Origin: Saccharothrix luteola
Lineage (GTDB): Bacteria; Actinomycetota; Actinomycetes; Mycobacteriales; Pseudonocardiaceae
Reading direction: 5' to 3'
DNA: 64,000 nt
Assembly (NCBI RefSeq): GCF_020859565.1
Contig: NZ_JAJHUO010000014.1
Location: forward strand, 186,001-250,000
Under the pieces are notes generated by a model, which saw nothing but the letters and a program-made list of their open reading frames with translations, searched no databases and was not told the origin of the DNA. A program made the translations under genes and the position numbers. Numbering within the stretch: the first letter of the stretch is position 1; each line of letters starts with the position of its first letter. Shown here in pieces: positions 54,901 through 64,000 of this stretch.

Positions 54901-57900
54901 TGCAGCCGCATCCGCTCGCCGGGGTACACGCCCAGCGCGAACGGGTACTCGGCCACCACGCGGGCCTCGCCGCCGAGCACGTCCAGGTCCGGCACGAGGC
55001 CGCCCAGCTCGCGGGCGTCGGCCATCGGGTAGTTGTGGTAGCTGACCACGGTGTCGAACAGCTCGCCGATCCCGGCCTGCTGCTGCACCTCGGCCAGCCC
55101 GAGGTGCTGGTGCGGCTCCAGGTCGACCTGGCCTGCGCCGAGGTCCGCGAGCAGCCGCACGAGCGTCTGCGCCGGGTCGAGCGCCACCCGCACCGGCAGC
55201 GTGCCGAGGAACGGGCCGATCATCGCCTCGACGCCCGGCAGCTCGGCGGGCCGGCCGGACCGCACCGCGCCGAACACGACGTCCCGGCTCCCGGTCAGGG
55301 CGCCGAGCAGCACCGCCCAGCAGCCCTGCACGACCGTGCTGAGCGTGAGGTCGTTGGCTCGCGCCCAGTCGGTCAACCGGGCCGTCAGCGACTCGGGCAG
55401 GTCGACCAGCAGCTCGTCGGGCACCGCGGGCGTTCGGTCCGGGTCGACCGGCGCGAGGCGGGTCGCCTCGGTCAGCCCGGCCAACGCCGCCCGCCACGCG
55501 CCACGCGCCGCCTCGACGTCCCGGTCGGCGAGCCACCGCAGGTAGTCGGCGTGCGGTGGCACCGGGGGCAGCGCCGCCGTGTCGACCCCGTTGGCGTACA
55601 GGGTGAACAGCTCGCGGGCGAAGATCGGGTTGGACCAGCCGTCGACCAGGGAGTGGTGCACGGTCCAGATGACGCGGGACGCCTCGCCGGTCAGCCGCAC
55701 CACGGTGAACCGCACCAGCGGCGGCGCGGTCAGGTCGAAGCGGCGCAGCCAGTCGGCGTCGGTGAGCCGGGCGAGTTCCCGGTCCCGGTCCGCGGGGTCC
55801 ATCCCGGTCAGGTCGACCTCGTCCCACGGCGGCTCGACCGCCGAGGGCACGACCAGGACGGCGTCACCGGACTCGCGGTGCCGGAAGGCGGCGCGCAGCA
55901 GGGGGTGCCGCGCCACGAGCGCCCGTGCGGCGGCGCGCAGGCGGGCCGGGTCGAGCGGACCGGACACGTCCACGGTCACCTGCAACGTGTAGGCGTCCAC
56001 GCCGTCGCGGTCGTAGTCGGCCTGGAACAGCAGGCCCTTCTGCGACGGCGACAGCGGCAGCACGTCGTCCAGCGGGCCGACCGCCTGCTCGACGTCCTCG
56101 ATCTCGCGCTGGGTCAGCGACACCAGCGGGAAGTCCGACGGCGTGCGGCCACCGGCCCGGCCCGCGTGCTCCACGAGCGAGCCGAGGACCGCGGTGAACG
56201 TCTCGGCGATGCCCCGGACGTCCTCTTCGGACAGCAGCGCGCCCGCGTACTGCCAGTCGGACACGAGCACCGGGCCGTCCGGCCGGTCCTCGGTGACCGC
56301 GGCGACCTCCAGCGCGTACCGCAGCGGCACGTCCGGGTGCGCGTGCAGGCCGACGTCGCCGCGCAACGACCACTCCCCCCGGTCCACGCCGAAGCGCCCG
56401 AGGTAGTTGAAGCCGATCCGCGGCGGGGCGAACCGGGCCAGCACGCCCTGCGTCTGGGGGTTGAGGTGGCGCAGCAGCCCGAAGCCGAGGCCGTGGTCGG
56501 GCAGGGCGCGCAACGCCTCCTTGACCCGCTTCACCACCCCCGGCACGTCCGAGGTGTCGCCGACGTCGAGGCGCACGGGGAACACGCTGGAGAACCAGCC
56601 GACGGTGCGCGCCAGGTCCACGTCCTCGGCCTGCTCGCGCCCGTGGCCCTCCAGCTCGACCAGCACCGACCCCGCGCCGCGCCGCCGTGCCACCGCGACC
56701 GCGAGCGCGGCCAGCAGCACCTCGTTGGTCTCGGCGTGGAACGCGGCGGGCACGGTGGTCGTCAACGCCGCCGCGTCGGCCACCTCGAACCGGTGGTGGC
56801 CCGCGGTGCGCTCGACGTCCACGGCGGGGTCCAGCGGGCGTGCGACCGGCAGCGGGTCGCCGCCGCGCAGCAGGCCGGTCCACAGCGGCAGCTCGGCGGT
56901 GCGGGCGGCGGTGCGCGCCTGCTCCGACAGCAGCCGGGTCCAGCGGCGGTACGAGGTGCCGACCGGCGGCAGGGGCCGTCCCTCGACGGCCGCGCGGAGG
57001 TCGGGCAGCAGGATCCGCCACGACACGCCGTCCACGGCCAGGTGGTGGGCCACGACCAGCAGCTCGCCGTCGTTCAGCGCGAACTGGACGACCACGCCGT
57101 CCTTGGGCGCCAAGCGCTCGCGTGCCGCGTCGAGCGTGCCGCCGGCGCGGACCACGTCGGCCGCGCGGACCGCGCCGCGGGGCTGGACCTCCAGCGCCCA
57201 CAGCCCTTCGACCGGCTCGGCGAGCCGCAGCCGCAGCGCGTCGTGGTGGTCCAGCACAACCTGCACGGCCGCGGTGAGCCGGTCGAGGTCCAGGCCCGCC
57301 GGCACGGACACCGCGACGTGCTGGCTGTAGTCACGGGTCAGCCCGGTGGGCGTCTCGCGCAACTGGTGGGCGATCGGGGGCAGTTCGACCTCGCCGACAC
57401 CGTCGTCCGCGACCACCGTGACGGCGGAGACGGGCTTGGCGACCGCCGCGAGGGCGGCCGGTGTCCGCAGTCGGAACACGTCCGCCGAGGTGACGACCAG
57501 CCCCGCCGCGCGGGCGCGGCTGACGACCTGGATGGAGCTGATGCTGTCGCCGCCGAGGGCGAAGAAGCTGTCGTCCACGCCGACCGAGGCCACGCCGAGG
57601 ACCTCGGCGAGCACACCGCAGAGGATCTCCTCCTCGCGGGTGCGGGCCCCGCGCGTGGCCACGGGCGTGCCGAAGTCCACCGCCGGCAGCGCCTTGCGGT
57701 CCACCTTGCCGTGCGGGGTCAAGGGCAGCGCGTCCAGCACGACGAACGTCGACGGCACCATGTACTCGGGCAGCAGTTCCGCCACCTGATCGCGGACCCC
57801 GGCCGCCTCGCCCACGACGTAGCCGACGAGCCGCTTGTGCCCGGCCGGGTCGGTGACGACGGCGACCGCCGCGTCACCGACACCCGGCACCGCGCGGACC

Positions 57901-60473
57901 GCGGCCTCGACCTCGCCGAGTTCGATGCGGTGGCCGCGGATCTTGACCTGGGAGTCGCGGCGCTCCAGGAACTCCAGCTGCCCGTCGGCGTGGCGCACCA
58001 CGCGGTCGCCCGTGCGGTACATGCGGTCGCCCGGCCCGCCGAAGGGGTCGGGCAGGAACGTCGTCGCGGTGCGCTCGGGATCGCCGAGGTAGCCGTGGCC
58101 GACGCCCGCGCCGGCCACGTACAGCTCGCCGGGCACGCCCTGCGGCATCGGTCGCAGGTCGTCGCCCAGCACGTACAGCCTGGTGTTGCGCACGGCGCGG
58201 CCGATCGGCGCGCGGGTGCCGGCGACCGGTCCGGTGATCAGCGCGTGCGTGACGTCGTCCGAGCACTCGGTCGGCCCGTAGGCGTTGACCAGCGGCAGCC
58301 CCGGGTAGCGGTCGAACCAGCGCGCGCACAGGTCGGCGGGCAGCACCTCGCCCGTGACGACCAGGTGCCGCAGCCCGGGCAGCGGCACGGCGCCGCCGGC
58401 GGCGTCCCAGGCGTCGAGCGCGGCGCGCAGCAGCGACGGCACGACTTCCAGCACGGTCACGCCCTCGGTCGCGGCGAGGCCGAACAGGGTGTCGGGGTCG
58501 GCGGCCTCCGCCGCGCCCACGACGCGCACCCGTCCGCCCACGACCAGCGGCGCGAGCATCTGCCAGACGGACACGTCGAAGGTCACCGGCGCGTTCTGCA
58601 CGACGGTGTCGGCCGCGGTGAGCCCGAGGTCCTCGACCTTGGCGAGCAGGTGGTTGACGAGGCCGCCCCGGTGCACCATGGCGCCCTTCGGCCGGCCGGT
58701 CGACCCCGAGGTGAAGATCACGTACGCCAGGTCGTCCGCCGAGTCGGACACCGGTGACAGCTCGTGGTCCTCGGCGTCGTCCAGCACGACCACGCGCGCG
58801 CTGCCGGCGAGTTCGGCCGCGAGCGCGCGGTGCGCCGGGTCCACGACGAGGTGCGTGGCGCGGCTGTCGGCCAGCAGGCCGGCGATCCGGGCGACCGGCG
58901 CGCGCACGTCCAGCGGCACGTAGGCGCCGCCCGCGCCGAGGGCGGCCAGCACCGCGGTGACGAACCCGGCGCCGGGCTCGGCGAGCACGGCGGTCAGCCC
59001 GGCGGTCAGCTCGTGCGACAGGGCGTTGGCGCGCGCGACGAGCTCGCCGTAGGTCACCGGTCCGGACCCGTCGACCACGGCGACCGCGGCGGGGGTGGCC
59101 GCGGCGACGGCACGCACGCGTTCCACGACACCGGTGTGATCGTCCTCGCGCACCGGGCCGAGGACGGCGTCGGTCCCGGCGAAGTCGACCCGGCTCAGCG
59201 CGGCGTCCGGCGCGACCCGCACGAACTCCTCCAGGTACACGGCGAAGCGGGTGACGTGGCCGGCCACCTCGTCGTCCTCGTACAGGCCCGCGTTGCCGCT
59301 CATGTGCAGTTCGAGGCCGCCGCCCGGCGCCTCCACGACCGTGGCCTCGAAGTCGTCCACCAGGCCGGTTGACAGGTTGTTGACCGTCATCACGCACGGT
59401 CCGAGCTTCAGCTCGGTCTCCTGCGGCAGGATGTTGACCAGCGGGCCGAACGGCCTGCGGTCGTCGCTGCGCAGGCCCATCGCGCCGCGGATGCGGCTGA
59501 CCCGGTGCCGCTGGTGGCGCAGCACCCTGGTGACCTCGCGCGAGGTGTCGGCCAGCAGCCCGGCGCGCGACGTCGCCGGGTCGACGGCGAGCCGCAGCGG
59601 CACGGTGTTGGCCACCATGCCGGGGATGGCGCGCATCCGGGCGCCCACCCTGGCGGTCACCGGCAACGTCAGCAGCACGTCGCGGACGCCGGTCATCCGC
59701 CGGGTGTAGGCCGCCATCGCGGCGGTCACCACGGTCGGCCACGTCACCTTGGCCTCGGCGGCGATCTCGCGGAGCAGGCGCGCGGTCGACTCGGGCACCA
59801 CGGCGGTGCGGCGCACGAAACCCTGCGTCCGCGGGCCGTCCCGGTGCGACAGGCTCACCAGCTCGGGCGCGTCGGTGAACCGGCGGTCCCAGAACCCGCG
59901 GTCCCGCTCGGCCTGCCCCGACCCGCCGTAGGCCGCCTCGGCGGCGATCAGCTCGGCCAACGGCGGCAACCGGCCGTCGTCGACCGACGCGCCCGCCAGC
60001 AGGGCCTCGTACAGCTCGCCGAGCCTGCGCCAGAACACCACCTGCGAGTAGCCGTCGCACAGGAAGTGGTGGATGCACAGGGAGAAGAACGCCCGCTCGT
60101 CACCGACGCGCAGCAGCGCCAGGCGGAACAGCGGGAAGTCGCCGAGGGCGAACGGCACGTCCAGGTCCGCCCGCACCCAGTCGCGGGCGGCCCGTTCCGG
60201 GTCGGCCTCGCCGCGCAGGTCCAGCACCCGCAGACCGGGGTCCGGCAGGGGCTCGACCACCTGGCCGGGCTCGCCGTCGATCTCGGTGAACCGCGCCCGC
60301 ATGCACTCCGACTCGACCACCAGCCGCGCCACGGCCGCGCGGAACACGTCGACGTCCAGCGGTCCGCGGATGTCCAGGTAGCCCGCGGTGTTGTACGCCG
60401 ACGTGCCGCCGGAGAGCTTCTCGTCGAACCAGATGTCGAGCTGACCGGCGGACAGGGGCAGCCGTGGGGTCAT
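48933..60473 (-). CDS. Three-module NRPS, C-A-T-E-C-A-T-C-A-T-TE
   Basis: 3846 residues from ATG 60473 (ATGA with the sbnA-like gene). Order with rough residues: C1 1-430 (HHFLCDG), A1 445-920, T1 (Ser977), E 1015-1450 (HHLAVDG), C2 1460-1890 (HHSLVDG), A2 1900-2390, T2 (Ser2460), C3 2485-2920 (HHIAFDG), A3 2935-3420, T3 (Ser3521), TE (Ser3667 in GWSFGG). My reading of the pocket residues is D-V-W-E-V-T-A-D-D-K for A1, D-I-W-E-V-T-A-D-D-K for A3 and D-A-W-A-V-A-G-L-A-K for A2. A1 and A3, acidic and nearly alike, fit a diamino acid such as Dap; A2 fits a large aromatic. C1 looks like the EntF condensation domain, so an acyl or aryl cap may be added. T3 has the GGDSI motif usual before E domains although TE follows. 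Confidence 0.95.
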   Translation of the reverse strand: MTPRLPLSAGQLDIWFDEKLSGGTSAYNTAGYLDIRGPLDVDVFRAAVARLVVESECMRARFTEIDGEPGQVVEPLPDPGLRVLDLRGEADPERAARDWVRADLDVPFALGDFPLFRLALLRVGDERAFFSLCIHHFLCDGYSQVVFWRRLGELYEALLAGASVDDGRLPPLAELIAAEAAYGGSGQAERDRGFWDRRFTDAPELVSLSHRDGPRTQGFVRRTAVVPESTARLLREIAAEAKVTWPTVVTAAMAAYTRRMTGVRDVLLTLPVTARVGARMRAIPGMVANTVPLRLAVDPATSRAGLLADTSREVTRVLRHQRHRVSRIRGAMGLRSDDRRPFGPLVNILPQETELKLGPCVMTVNNLSTGLVDDFEATVVEAPGGGLELHMSGNAGLYEDDEVAGHVTRFAVYLEEFVRVAPDAALSRVDFAGTDAVLGPVREDDHTGVVERVRAVAAATPAAVAVVDGSGPVTYGELVARANALSHELTAGLTAVLAEPGAGFVTAVLAALGAGGAYVPLDVRAPVARIAGLLADSRATHLVVDPAHRALAAELAGSARVVVLDDAEDHELSPVSDSADDLAYVIFTSGSTGRPKGAMVHRGGLVNHLLAKVEDLGLTAADTVVQNAPVTFDVSVWQMLAPLVVGGRVRVVGAAEAADPDTLFGLAATEGVTVLEVVPSLLRAALDAWDAAGGAVPLPGLRHLVVTGEVLPADLCARWFDRYPGLPLVNAYGPTECSDDVTHALITGPVAGTRAPIGRAVRNTRLYVLGDDLRPMPQGVPGELYVAGAGVGHGYLGDPERTATTFLPDPFGGPGDRMYRTGDRVVRHADGQLEFLERRDSQVKIRGHRIELGEVEAAVRAVPGVGDAAVAVVTDPAGHKRLVGYVVGEAAGVRDQVAELLPEYMVPSTFVVLDALPLTPHGKVDRKALPAVDFGTPVATRGARTREEEILCGVLAEVLGVASVGVDDSFFALGGDSISSIQVVSRARAAGLVVTSADVFRLRTPAALAAVAKPVSAVTVVADDGVGEVELPPIAHQLRETPTGLTRDYSQHVAVSVPAGLDLDRLTAAVQVVLDHHDALRLRLAEPVEGLWALEVQPRGAVRAADVVRAGGTLDAARERLAPKDGVVVQFALNDGELLVVAHHLAVDGVSWRILLPDLRAAVEGRPLPPVGTSYRRWTRLLSEQARTAARTAELPLWTGLLRGGDPLPVARPLDPAVDVERTAGHHRFEVADAAALTTTVPAAFHAETNEVLLAALAVAVARRRGAGSVLVELEGHGREQAEDVDLARTVGWFSSVFPVRLDVGDTSDVPGVVKRVKEALRALPDHGLGFGLLRHLNPQTQGVLARFAPPRIGFNYLGRFGVDRGEWSLRGDVGLHAHPDVPLRYALEVAAVTEDRPDGPVLVSDWQYAGALLSEEDVRGIAETFTAVLGSLVEHAGRAGGRTPSDFPLVSLTQREIEDVEQAVGPLDDVLPLSPSQKGLLFQADYDRDGVDAYTLQVTVDVSGPLDPARLRAAARALVARHPLLRAAFRHRESGDAVLVVPSAVEPPWDEVDLTGMDPADRDRELARLTDADWLRRFDLTAPPLVRFTVVRLTGEASRVIWTVHHSLVDGWSNPIFARELFTLYANGVDTAALPPVPPHADYLRWLADRDVEAARGAWRAALAGLTEATRLAPVDPDRTPAVPDELLVDLPESLTARLTDWARANDLTLSTVVQGCWAVLLGALTGSRDVVFGAVRSGRPAELPGVEAMIGPFLGTLPVRVALDPAQTLVRLLADLGAGQVDLEPHQHLGLAEVQQQAGIGELFDTVVSYHNYPMADARELGGLVPDLDVLGGEARVVAEYPFALGVYPGERMRLHAQYRGRLFTRDDVRVLVDRFVRLLRTVVDAPDTAVGRVDVLAPGERELLLGEWSGRIEPVPDVTAPRLFADRVAQAPDALAAVFRDEELTYAELDARANRLARLLAARGAGPESVVAFALPRSLEAAVVVLAVLKSGAAFLPIDAKLPLDRIGYMVDDARPIALVSTVDASARMAGLDVPLVLLDDPAVLAELDGLPATAPEPALRRGHPAYVIYTSGSTGRPKGVVVDHTGLVAMVRSLIAKFDVTPDTRVLQFASYSFDATVWEWGLALLGGGTLVVADDDARAPGQPLLDLIRTRRVNLAALPPVVAGGLPEGARLPDDLVMVVAGEACPPEVVARWAPRHRMFNGYGPTEAVLASTVGGPLTGGGRPPIGRPTAAHRVYVLDPLLRPVPVGVTGELYVGGGLARGYLDRPGLTAERFVADPFDVPGGFMYRTGDLVRWHADGQLDYVGRADDQVQLRGFRIELGEIESALVSHPGVAQAVVVVREDDGDRKLVGYLVPDVPAPERPGAVPEGVRELLAESLPEYMVPAALVALDELPLTAQGKLDRKALPAPEAGAPAGRGRGPRTPVEDILSGLFADVLGLPQVGIDEDFFELGGHSLLATRVISRARSALGVELPIRALFEARTVAALAEQVRGAQGARPALAPMPRGPRAPLSFAQRRLWFLNRLEESATGTYNVPLAMRLTGELRADALRAALRDVVARHEVLRSVFPDVDGKPHQRVADLPPDYPALDVAEVSEAELGRVLTAETDRGFDLAAEPALRAKLFRLGPDEHVLLIVFHHIAFDGWSIAPFARDLTDAYRARCAGVAPDRPPLPVQYADYALWQRELLGSEDDPESLLGAQLAYWTRALADLPEELDLPTDFPRPAVSTHDGGEVEFLVDGPLYAGLVALARESGASVFMVFQAAVSALLTKLGAGTDIPLGTPVAGRADEALDELVGFFVNTVVLRTDTGGDPTFRELVHRVREANLGAYAHQDLPFEYLVEKLNPVRSPARQPLFQVMLVMQNDGDGPAVLPGLNARVQPVAAPRAKFDLTFQLDELVADGVPSGIRGALEYTTDLFTRSTVERIADRLTRLLRAAVAEPGARLSRIDVLEPEERDRVLGAGVGPRRPDAYRGVVERVREFAARNPDAVAVVDDDGEVTYSTLVRRAAAVSRELDGGLAAVLAAPGARYLSAVLGALGAGGAYLPLDVQAPVSRTAALLADSGARVLLTDVAHRRLAEQVAGAARVVVLDDTLPADTELPPLSGAADDLAYVIFTSGSTGKPKGAMVHRAGMVNHLLAKVDDLRLTEQDTVVHNAPVTFDISVWQMLAPLVVGGRVRVVGREVAADPEALFGITAGERVSVLEVVPSLLRAALDVWDTTGSAPELPSLRRLVVTGEALPADLCERWFARFPAIPLVNAYGPTECSDDVTHAVITEPVRGTRVPIGKPVRNTALYVLGDDLRPLPVGVPGELYVGGLGVGRGYLGDPARTSVTFLPDPFAAESGLGAGARMYRTGDRVVLRADGDLEFLERRDHQVKIRGHRIELGEVEAAARALSAVRDAVVVANADAKGHKRLVGYVVLDDDADGDIALLRKELGESLPDYMVPAALVTLDALPLTPNGKVDRKALPAADFAHLPTGRAPRTPGEELLAGIVADVLGVPSVGVDDNFFAVGGDSISSIQVVTRARKAGLPIAIADVFVHQTVADLAAAADERAPSRAAAISSVFEEFDALAETTPFDTVLRMKPGGGPALFCLHSGVGFALPYIGLAPHLGPDTPLVGIQSPSITELAALPMSLGQLASDYLDLIKSIQPEGPYHLLGWSFGGILAHEVAARLEADGERVGVLANLDAYPPSRHDPHGDEQAMLGWVVELVGHDRSEFSGRELTAQDVVEALRRDGSPLAGLGDERVLAMIEVMKVHSRFSERYRPSRYDGEVLLFAASGDLPEDELAERVDLWTPHVGGLRVHHLPGGHDHMMNPGHLARIGAAVAAGMARPHGNGES

Positions 60474-61453
60474 GGCAGTCTCCTCGCAAGCATCGCGTCC
60501 TCGGCGAGCAGGTCCGCGCCGTAGATGTCGCTGATCCACTGGTCCCGGTAGACGGTGTCCAGGTAGCGGTCGCCGAGGTCCGGCGCGATCGCCACCGCGG
60601 TCACGTCGCCGTCGGGCCGGTTGCGCGTGAGCCAGTCGGCGGCGCCGGACAGCACCGTGCCGGTCGAGCCGCCGAACAGGAAGCCGTGCCGCAGCAACGT
60701 CCGGCAGGCGCGCACGGTGTCCCGTTCCGCCACGTGCAGCACCTCGTCCACGAAGGACTCGTCCAGCAGCGGCGGGCGGACGCTGGTGCCCAGGCCCGGC
60801 AGCACCCGCGGCTGCGCGGGCGTGCCGAAGGTGACCGAGCCGACCGAGTCGACCGCGACGACCCGCACCGACGGCTTGGTCTCCTTGAAGTAGCGCGCGC
60901 AGCCCATGAGCGTGCCGGTGCTGCCCGCGCCGATGAACACCACGTCGACCTCGGGGAAGCTCTTCAGGATCTCCGGGCCGGTGCTCTGGTAGTGCGCCAT
61001 CCAGTTCGCCGGGTTGGCGTACTGGTTGAGCCACACGTGCCCCTCGTCCTCGCACACCTGCTTGACGTAGCGGATGCGGGCGCCGAGGTAGCCGTCCTGC
61101 GGGTCGGGCTCGGTGATGACGTGCACCCGCGCGCCCAACGCCTCCATCAGCTGCCTGGTGGCGAGGTTGCAGCGCGCGTCGGTGACGCACAGGAAGCGGT
61201 AGCCGCGGCTCGCCGCCACCAGCGCCAGCGCCACCCCGAGGTTGCCCGACGAACTCTCCACCAGCGTGACGCCCTCGCGCAGGGTCCCCGCGCGCACGGC
61301 GGCGGACACCATCTCGTTGGCGGCCTTGAGCTTGATGGACCCGGCGAAGTTGAACCCCTCGCACTTGAGGTACAGCGGGTGGCCCGAGAGCCGCCGGAGG
61401 TCCACGTAGAGGTCGTCCACGTTGAACTCCTGGGGCGTCGATATCACTGGCAT
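60470..61453 (-). CDS. sbnA: SbnA-like synthase for 2,3-diaminopropionate
   Basis: 327 residues, a PLP-dependent cysteine-synthase-type enzyme. Lys41 in [10 protein letters not shown] is the PLP Lys; [11 protein letters not shown] and [17 protein letters not shown] bind substrate and phosphate; [10 protein letters not shown] is near the end. In the known pathway it condenses O-phospho-L-Ser with Glu to N-(2-amino-2-carboxyethyl)-Glu, which SbnB then splits to L-Dap. Both genes lie upstream of the NRPS in one operon. AGGAG precedes the ATG. The adjacent NRPS has two acidic A-domain pockets that fit Dap. Confidence 0.92.
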   Translation of the reverse strand: MPVISTPQEFNVDDLYVDLRRLSGHPLYLKCEGFNFAGSIKLKAANEMVSAAVRAGTLREGVTLVESSSGNLGVALALVAASRGYRFLCVTDARCNLATRQLMEALGARVHVITEPDPQDGYLGARIRYVKQVCEDEGHVWLNQYANPANWMAHYQSTGPEILKSFPEVDVVFIGAGSTGTLMGCARYFKETKPSVRVVAVDSVGSVTFGTPAQPRVLPGLGTSVRPPLLDESFVDEVLHVAERDTVRACRTLLRHGFLFGGSTGTVLSGAADWLTRNRPDGDVTAVAIAPDLGDRYLDTVYRDQWISDIYGADLLAEDAMLARRLP

Positions 61454-61489
61454 GCGCCGACTCCTAGGCGAAGTGCACGGTCAGGCGGC

Positions 61490-62512
61490 TCAGCGCTTGC
61501 CGTAGCGGTCGAGGTCGAAGAAGAAGTCCGGGACCACGGCCAGCCCGCCCGCCCGCGACACCTCGTCGTAGACGTGCTTGCCGACCGCCAGGTCCAGCAC
61601 GCCCAGCCCGAACGGGGAGAACACCAGCGGCCGGTCCGCCGGTGGCGTCACCGCGCCGGTCATGACGTCGTGCAACGTGCCGGACAGGAAGTCGCGGTCG
61701 CCGGTGAGCTGCTCGGCCAGGTGCGGCGAGGTGTTCGCCTTCAGGCAGTGCTCCACGTCGTCCACCACGTTGGTGGACGCGAGGATCACCTCCGGCGACA
61801 GGTCGCGCAGCGACACGTGCAGCACCAGCGGGTTGTGGTCGAACCACGTCGGGTCGGTGACGTGCGGCGTGCCCGCGACGGTGGCGAACACGACCAGGTC
61901 GCTGGACCGGATCAGGCTCTCCGCGCTGTCGTGGATCACCACCGCGCCGTCGCCCGCGCCTTGGGCGTACTCGCGGAAGCCGTTCGCGGAGTCGGGGCTC
62001 AGGTCGTGCACGCCGACCTCGTCGAAGCTCCACCCGGTGGCGGTCAGGTAGGTGTGGATGTAGCGGGCGATCAGGCCGGTGCCGACGAACCCGACCCGCG
62101 TCGGCCGGTTCCGGTTCCGGCTGAGCCAGTCCGCGGCCAGCGCGGCGGACGCGGCGGTGCGCACCGCGCTGACGATGGAGCTCTCCAGGCAGGCGATCGG
62201 GTAGCCGGTCTCGCGGTCGTTGAGGATCAGCACCGCGGACGCGCGCGGCAGGCCCGCGGCGACGTTCGCGGGGAAGCTGGAGATCCACTTCACGCCGTGC
62301 ACGCCGACGTCGCCGCCGATGGACGCGGGCAGCGCGATGATCCGCGACGAGGGGTCTTCGGGGAACCGCAGGAAATAGGACGGCGGATTGACCGTGTCGC
62401 CTTCACCGTGCCACCGGTAGGCGGCTTCGATGAGTTCGACAACGTGCTTCTCGCGCCCTCGCAATACCTCGTCCACCTGAGCGCCGGAAATCACCGCGAA
62501 GGCAGGTGCCAC
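61490..62512 (-). CDS. sbnB: SbnB-like dehydrogenase for 2,3-diaminopropionate
   Basis: 340 residues from GTG 62512, with AGGGA upstream; the frame extends to 62614 but that would include the promoter repeats. It is an ornithine-cyclodeaminase/mu-crystallin type NAD enzyme: YFLRFPEDPSSRIIALPASIGG, GVKWISSFPANV, and the nucleotide-binding VGFVGTGLIARYI. SbnB oxidatively cleaves the SbnA product to L-Dap and 2-oxoglutarate. It is the first gene of the NRPS operon and ends 36 bases before the sbnA-like gene. Product identity rests on the pairing, which is well known from staphyloferrin B and Dap antibiotics. Confidence 0.92.
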   Translation of the reverse strand: MAPAFAVISGAQVDEVLRGREKHVVELIEAAYRWHGEGDTVNPPSYFLRFPEDPSSRIIALPASIGGDVGVHGVKWISSFPANVAAGLPRASAVLILNDRETGYPIACLESSIVSAVRTAASAALAADWLSRNRNRPTRVGFVGTGLIARYIHTYLTATGWSFDEVGVHDLSPDSANGFREYAQGAGDGAVVIHDSAESLIRSSDLVVFATVAGTPHVTDPTWFDHNPLVLHVSLRDLSPEVILASTNVVDDVEHCLKANTSPHLAEQLTGDRDFLSGTLHDVMTGAVTPPADRPLVFSPFGLGVLDLAVGKHVYDEVSRAGGLAVVPDFFFDLDRYGKR

Positions 62513-62580
62513 GTTACCGTCCCTTTCTCGTGCAGGCCTGATGAGCTGCGCCGACCCGGCCGGGCAGCGGCCACGACCAC

Positions 62581-62623
62581 ATACTCGCGAACACGGCTGA
62601 CAACCCGCTGACACGTCACTGAC
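62581..62623 (-). promoter_or_regulatory. sbnB-NRPS promoter with three 11-bp-period direct repeats
   Basis: CTGAC at 62597, 62608 and 62619 on the plus strand, exact 11-bp period. Read with sbnB, three GTCAG units end 10 bases before GAGTAT (62586-62581), the likely -10. The flanks CCGTCAGTG...TGTCAGCGG are identical to the mbtH site. A second hexamer, TATAGA at 62633-62638 on the plus strand, may serve the divergent halogenase. Confidence 0.78.
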
Positions 62624-62637
62624 GGCGTCGGGTATAG

Positions 62638-64000
<1,363 letters not shown>

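Noticed and set aside
48927-58757. A 3276-codon plus-strand ORF opposite the NRPS
   Set aside because: It is the antisense of the NRPS; the His/Arg/Gly-rich translation has no domain, and the minus strand has complete C, A, T, E and TE motifs.
60474-61364. Extension of the NRPS reading frame upstream to 61364
   Set aside because: That stretch is antisense-free but overlaps the full sbnA-like gene in another frame; ATG 60473 begins the C domain and has an ATGA junction.

Overview
The window is high-GC DNA with frequent GTG starts, many ATGA/GTGA stop-start overlaps, SigE-family sigma factors, an FxsT-like remnant, a SARP remnant and several specialised-metabolite loci. This points to a filamentous actinomycete (Streptomyces-like or Pseudonocardiales-like; I cannot resolve the genus from sequence alone).

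Region by region. (1) 1-1801: 5' part of a double-P-loop KAP-type NTPase. (2) 1972-7787, minus strand: a RiPP operon of MFS exporter, S9 peptidase, a 31-residue precursor peptide, a B12-type radical SAM enzyme and a DUF5825-like partner, with a hairpin between precursor and enzyme. (3) 8397-11682: a membrane protein, a beta-lactamase-fold hydrolase and a sigma/anti-sigma-like pair. (4) 11819-19591: a metal or metallophore uptake island (FecCD permease, ATPase, binding lipoprotein, two ABC half-transporters), then a methyltransferase with a damaged SAM site and a Zur-like Fur regulator; 7-1-7 operators precede both transcription units. (5) 19740-29630: a broken SARP regulator, an NB-ARC/WD40 STAND protein, a three-gene surface/VWA operon, a hydrolase and an FxsT-like remnant fused to a cyclase-like domain. 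(6) 29752-32470: class III lanthipeptide synthetase with a 33-residue precursor, ending in an implausible C/G block. (7) 32684-41140: hydrolases, an AraC regulator, an SDR, membrane proteins, a second SigE/LCP pair, a beta-propeller protein and an unrecognised protein.

(8) 41224-64000 is a nonribosomal peptide cluster. The main minus-strand operon makes 2,3-diaminopropionate (SbnB- and SbnA-like enzymes) and feeds a single 3846-residue NRPS, C-A-T-E-C-A-T-C-A-T-TE, followed by an ABC-2 permease and a P450. A second minus-strand operon carries MbtH, an ABC ATPase, a cation/proton antiporter and a flavin reductase. A separate MMPL exporter lies between them, and a RebH/PrnA-like tryptophan halogenase starts divergently from sbnB. 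The A-domain pockets suggest Dap, an aromatic residue, then Dap, so a tripeptide core such as D-Dap / chloro-Trp / Dap is the simplest reading. Both operon promoters carry the same element, three CTGAC units at an exact 11-bp period with the same spacing to a -10-like hexamer. This is the signature of one SARP-like activator that is not encoded intact in the window.

The best candidates for undescribed biology are the radical SAM/DUF5825 RiPP with its hidden precursor, the Dap/halo-Trp NRPS with its shared triple-repeat promoters, and the class III lanthipeptide with an overlapping precursor gene.
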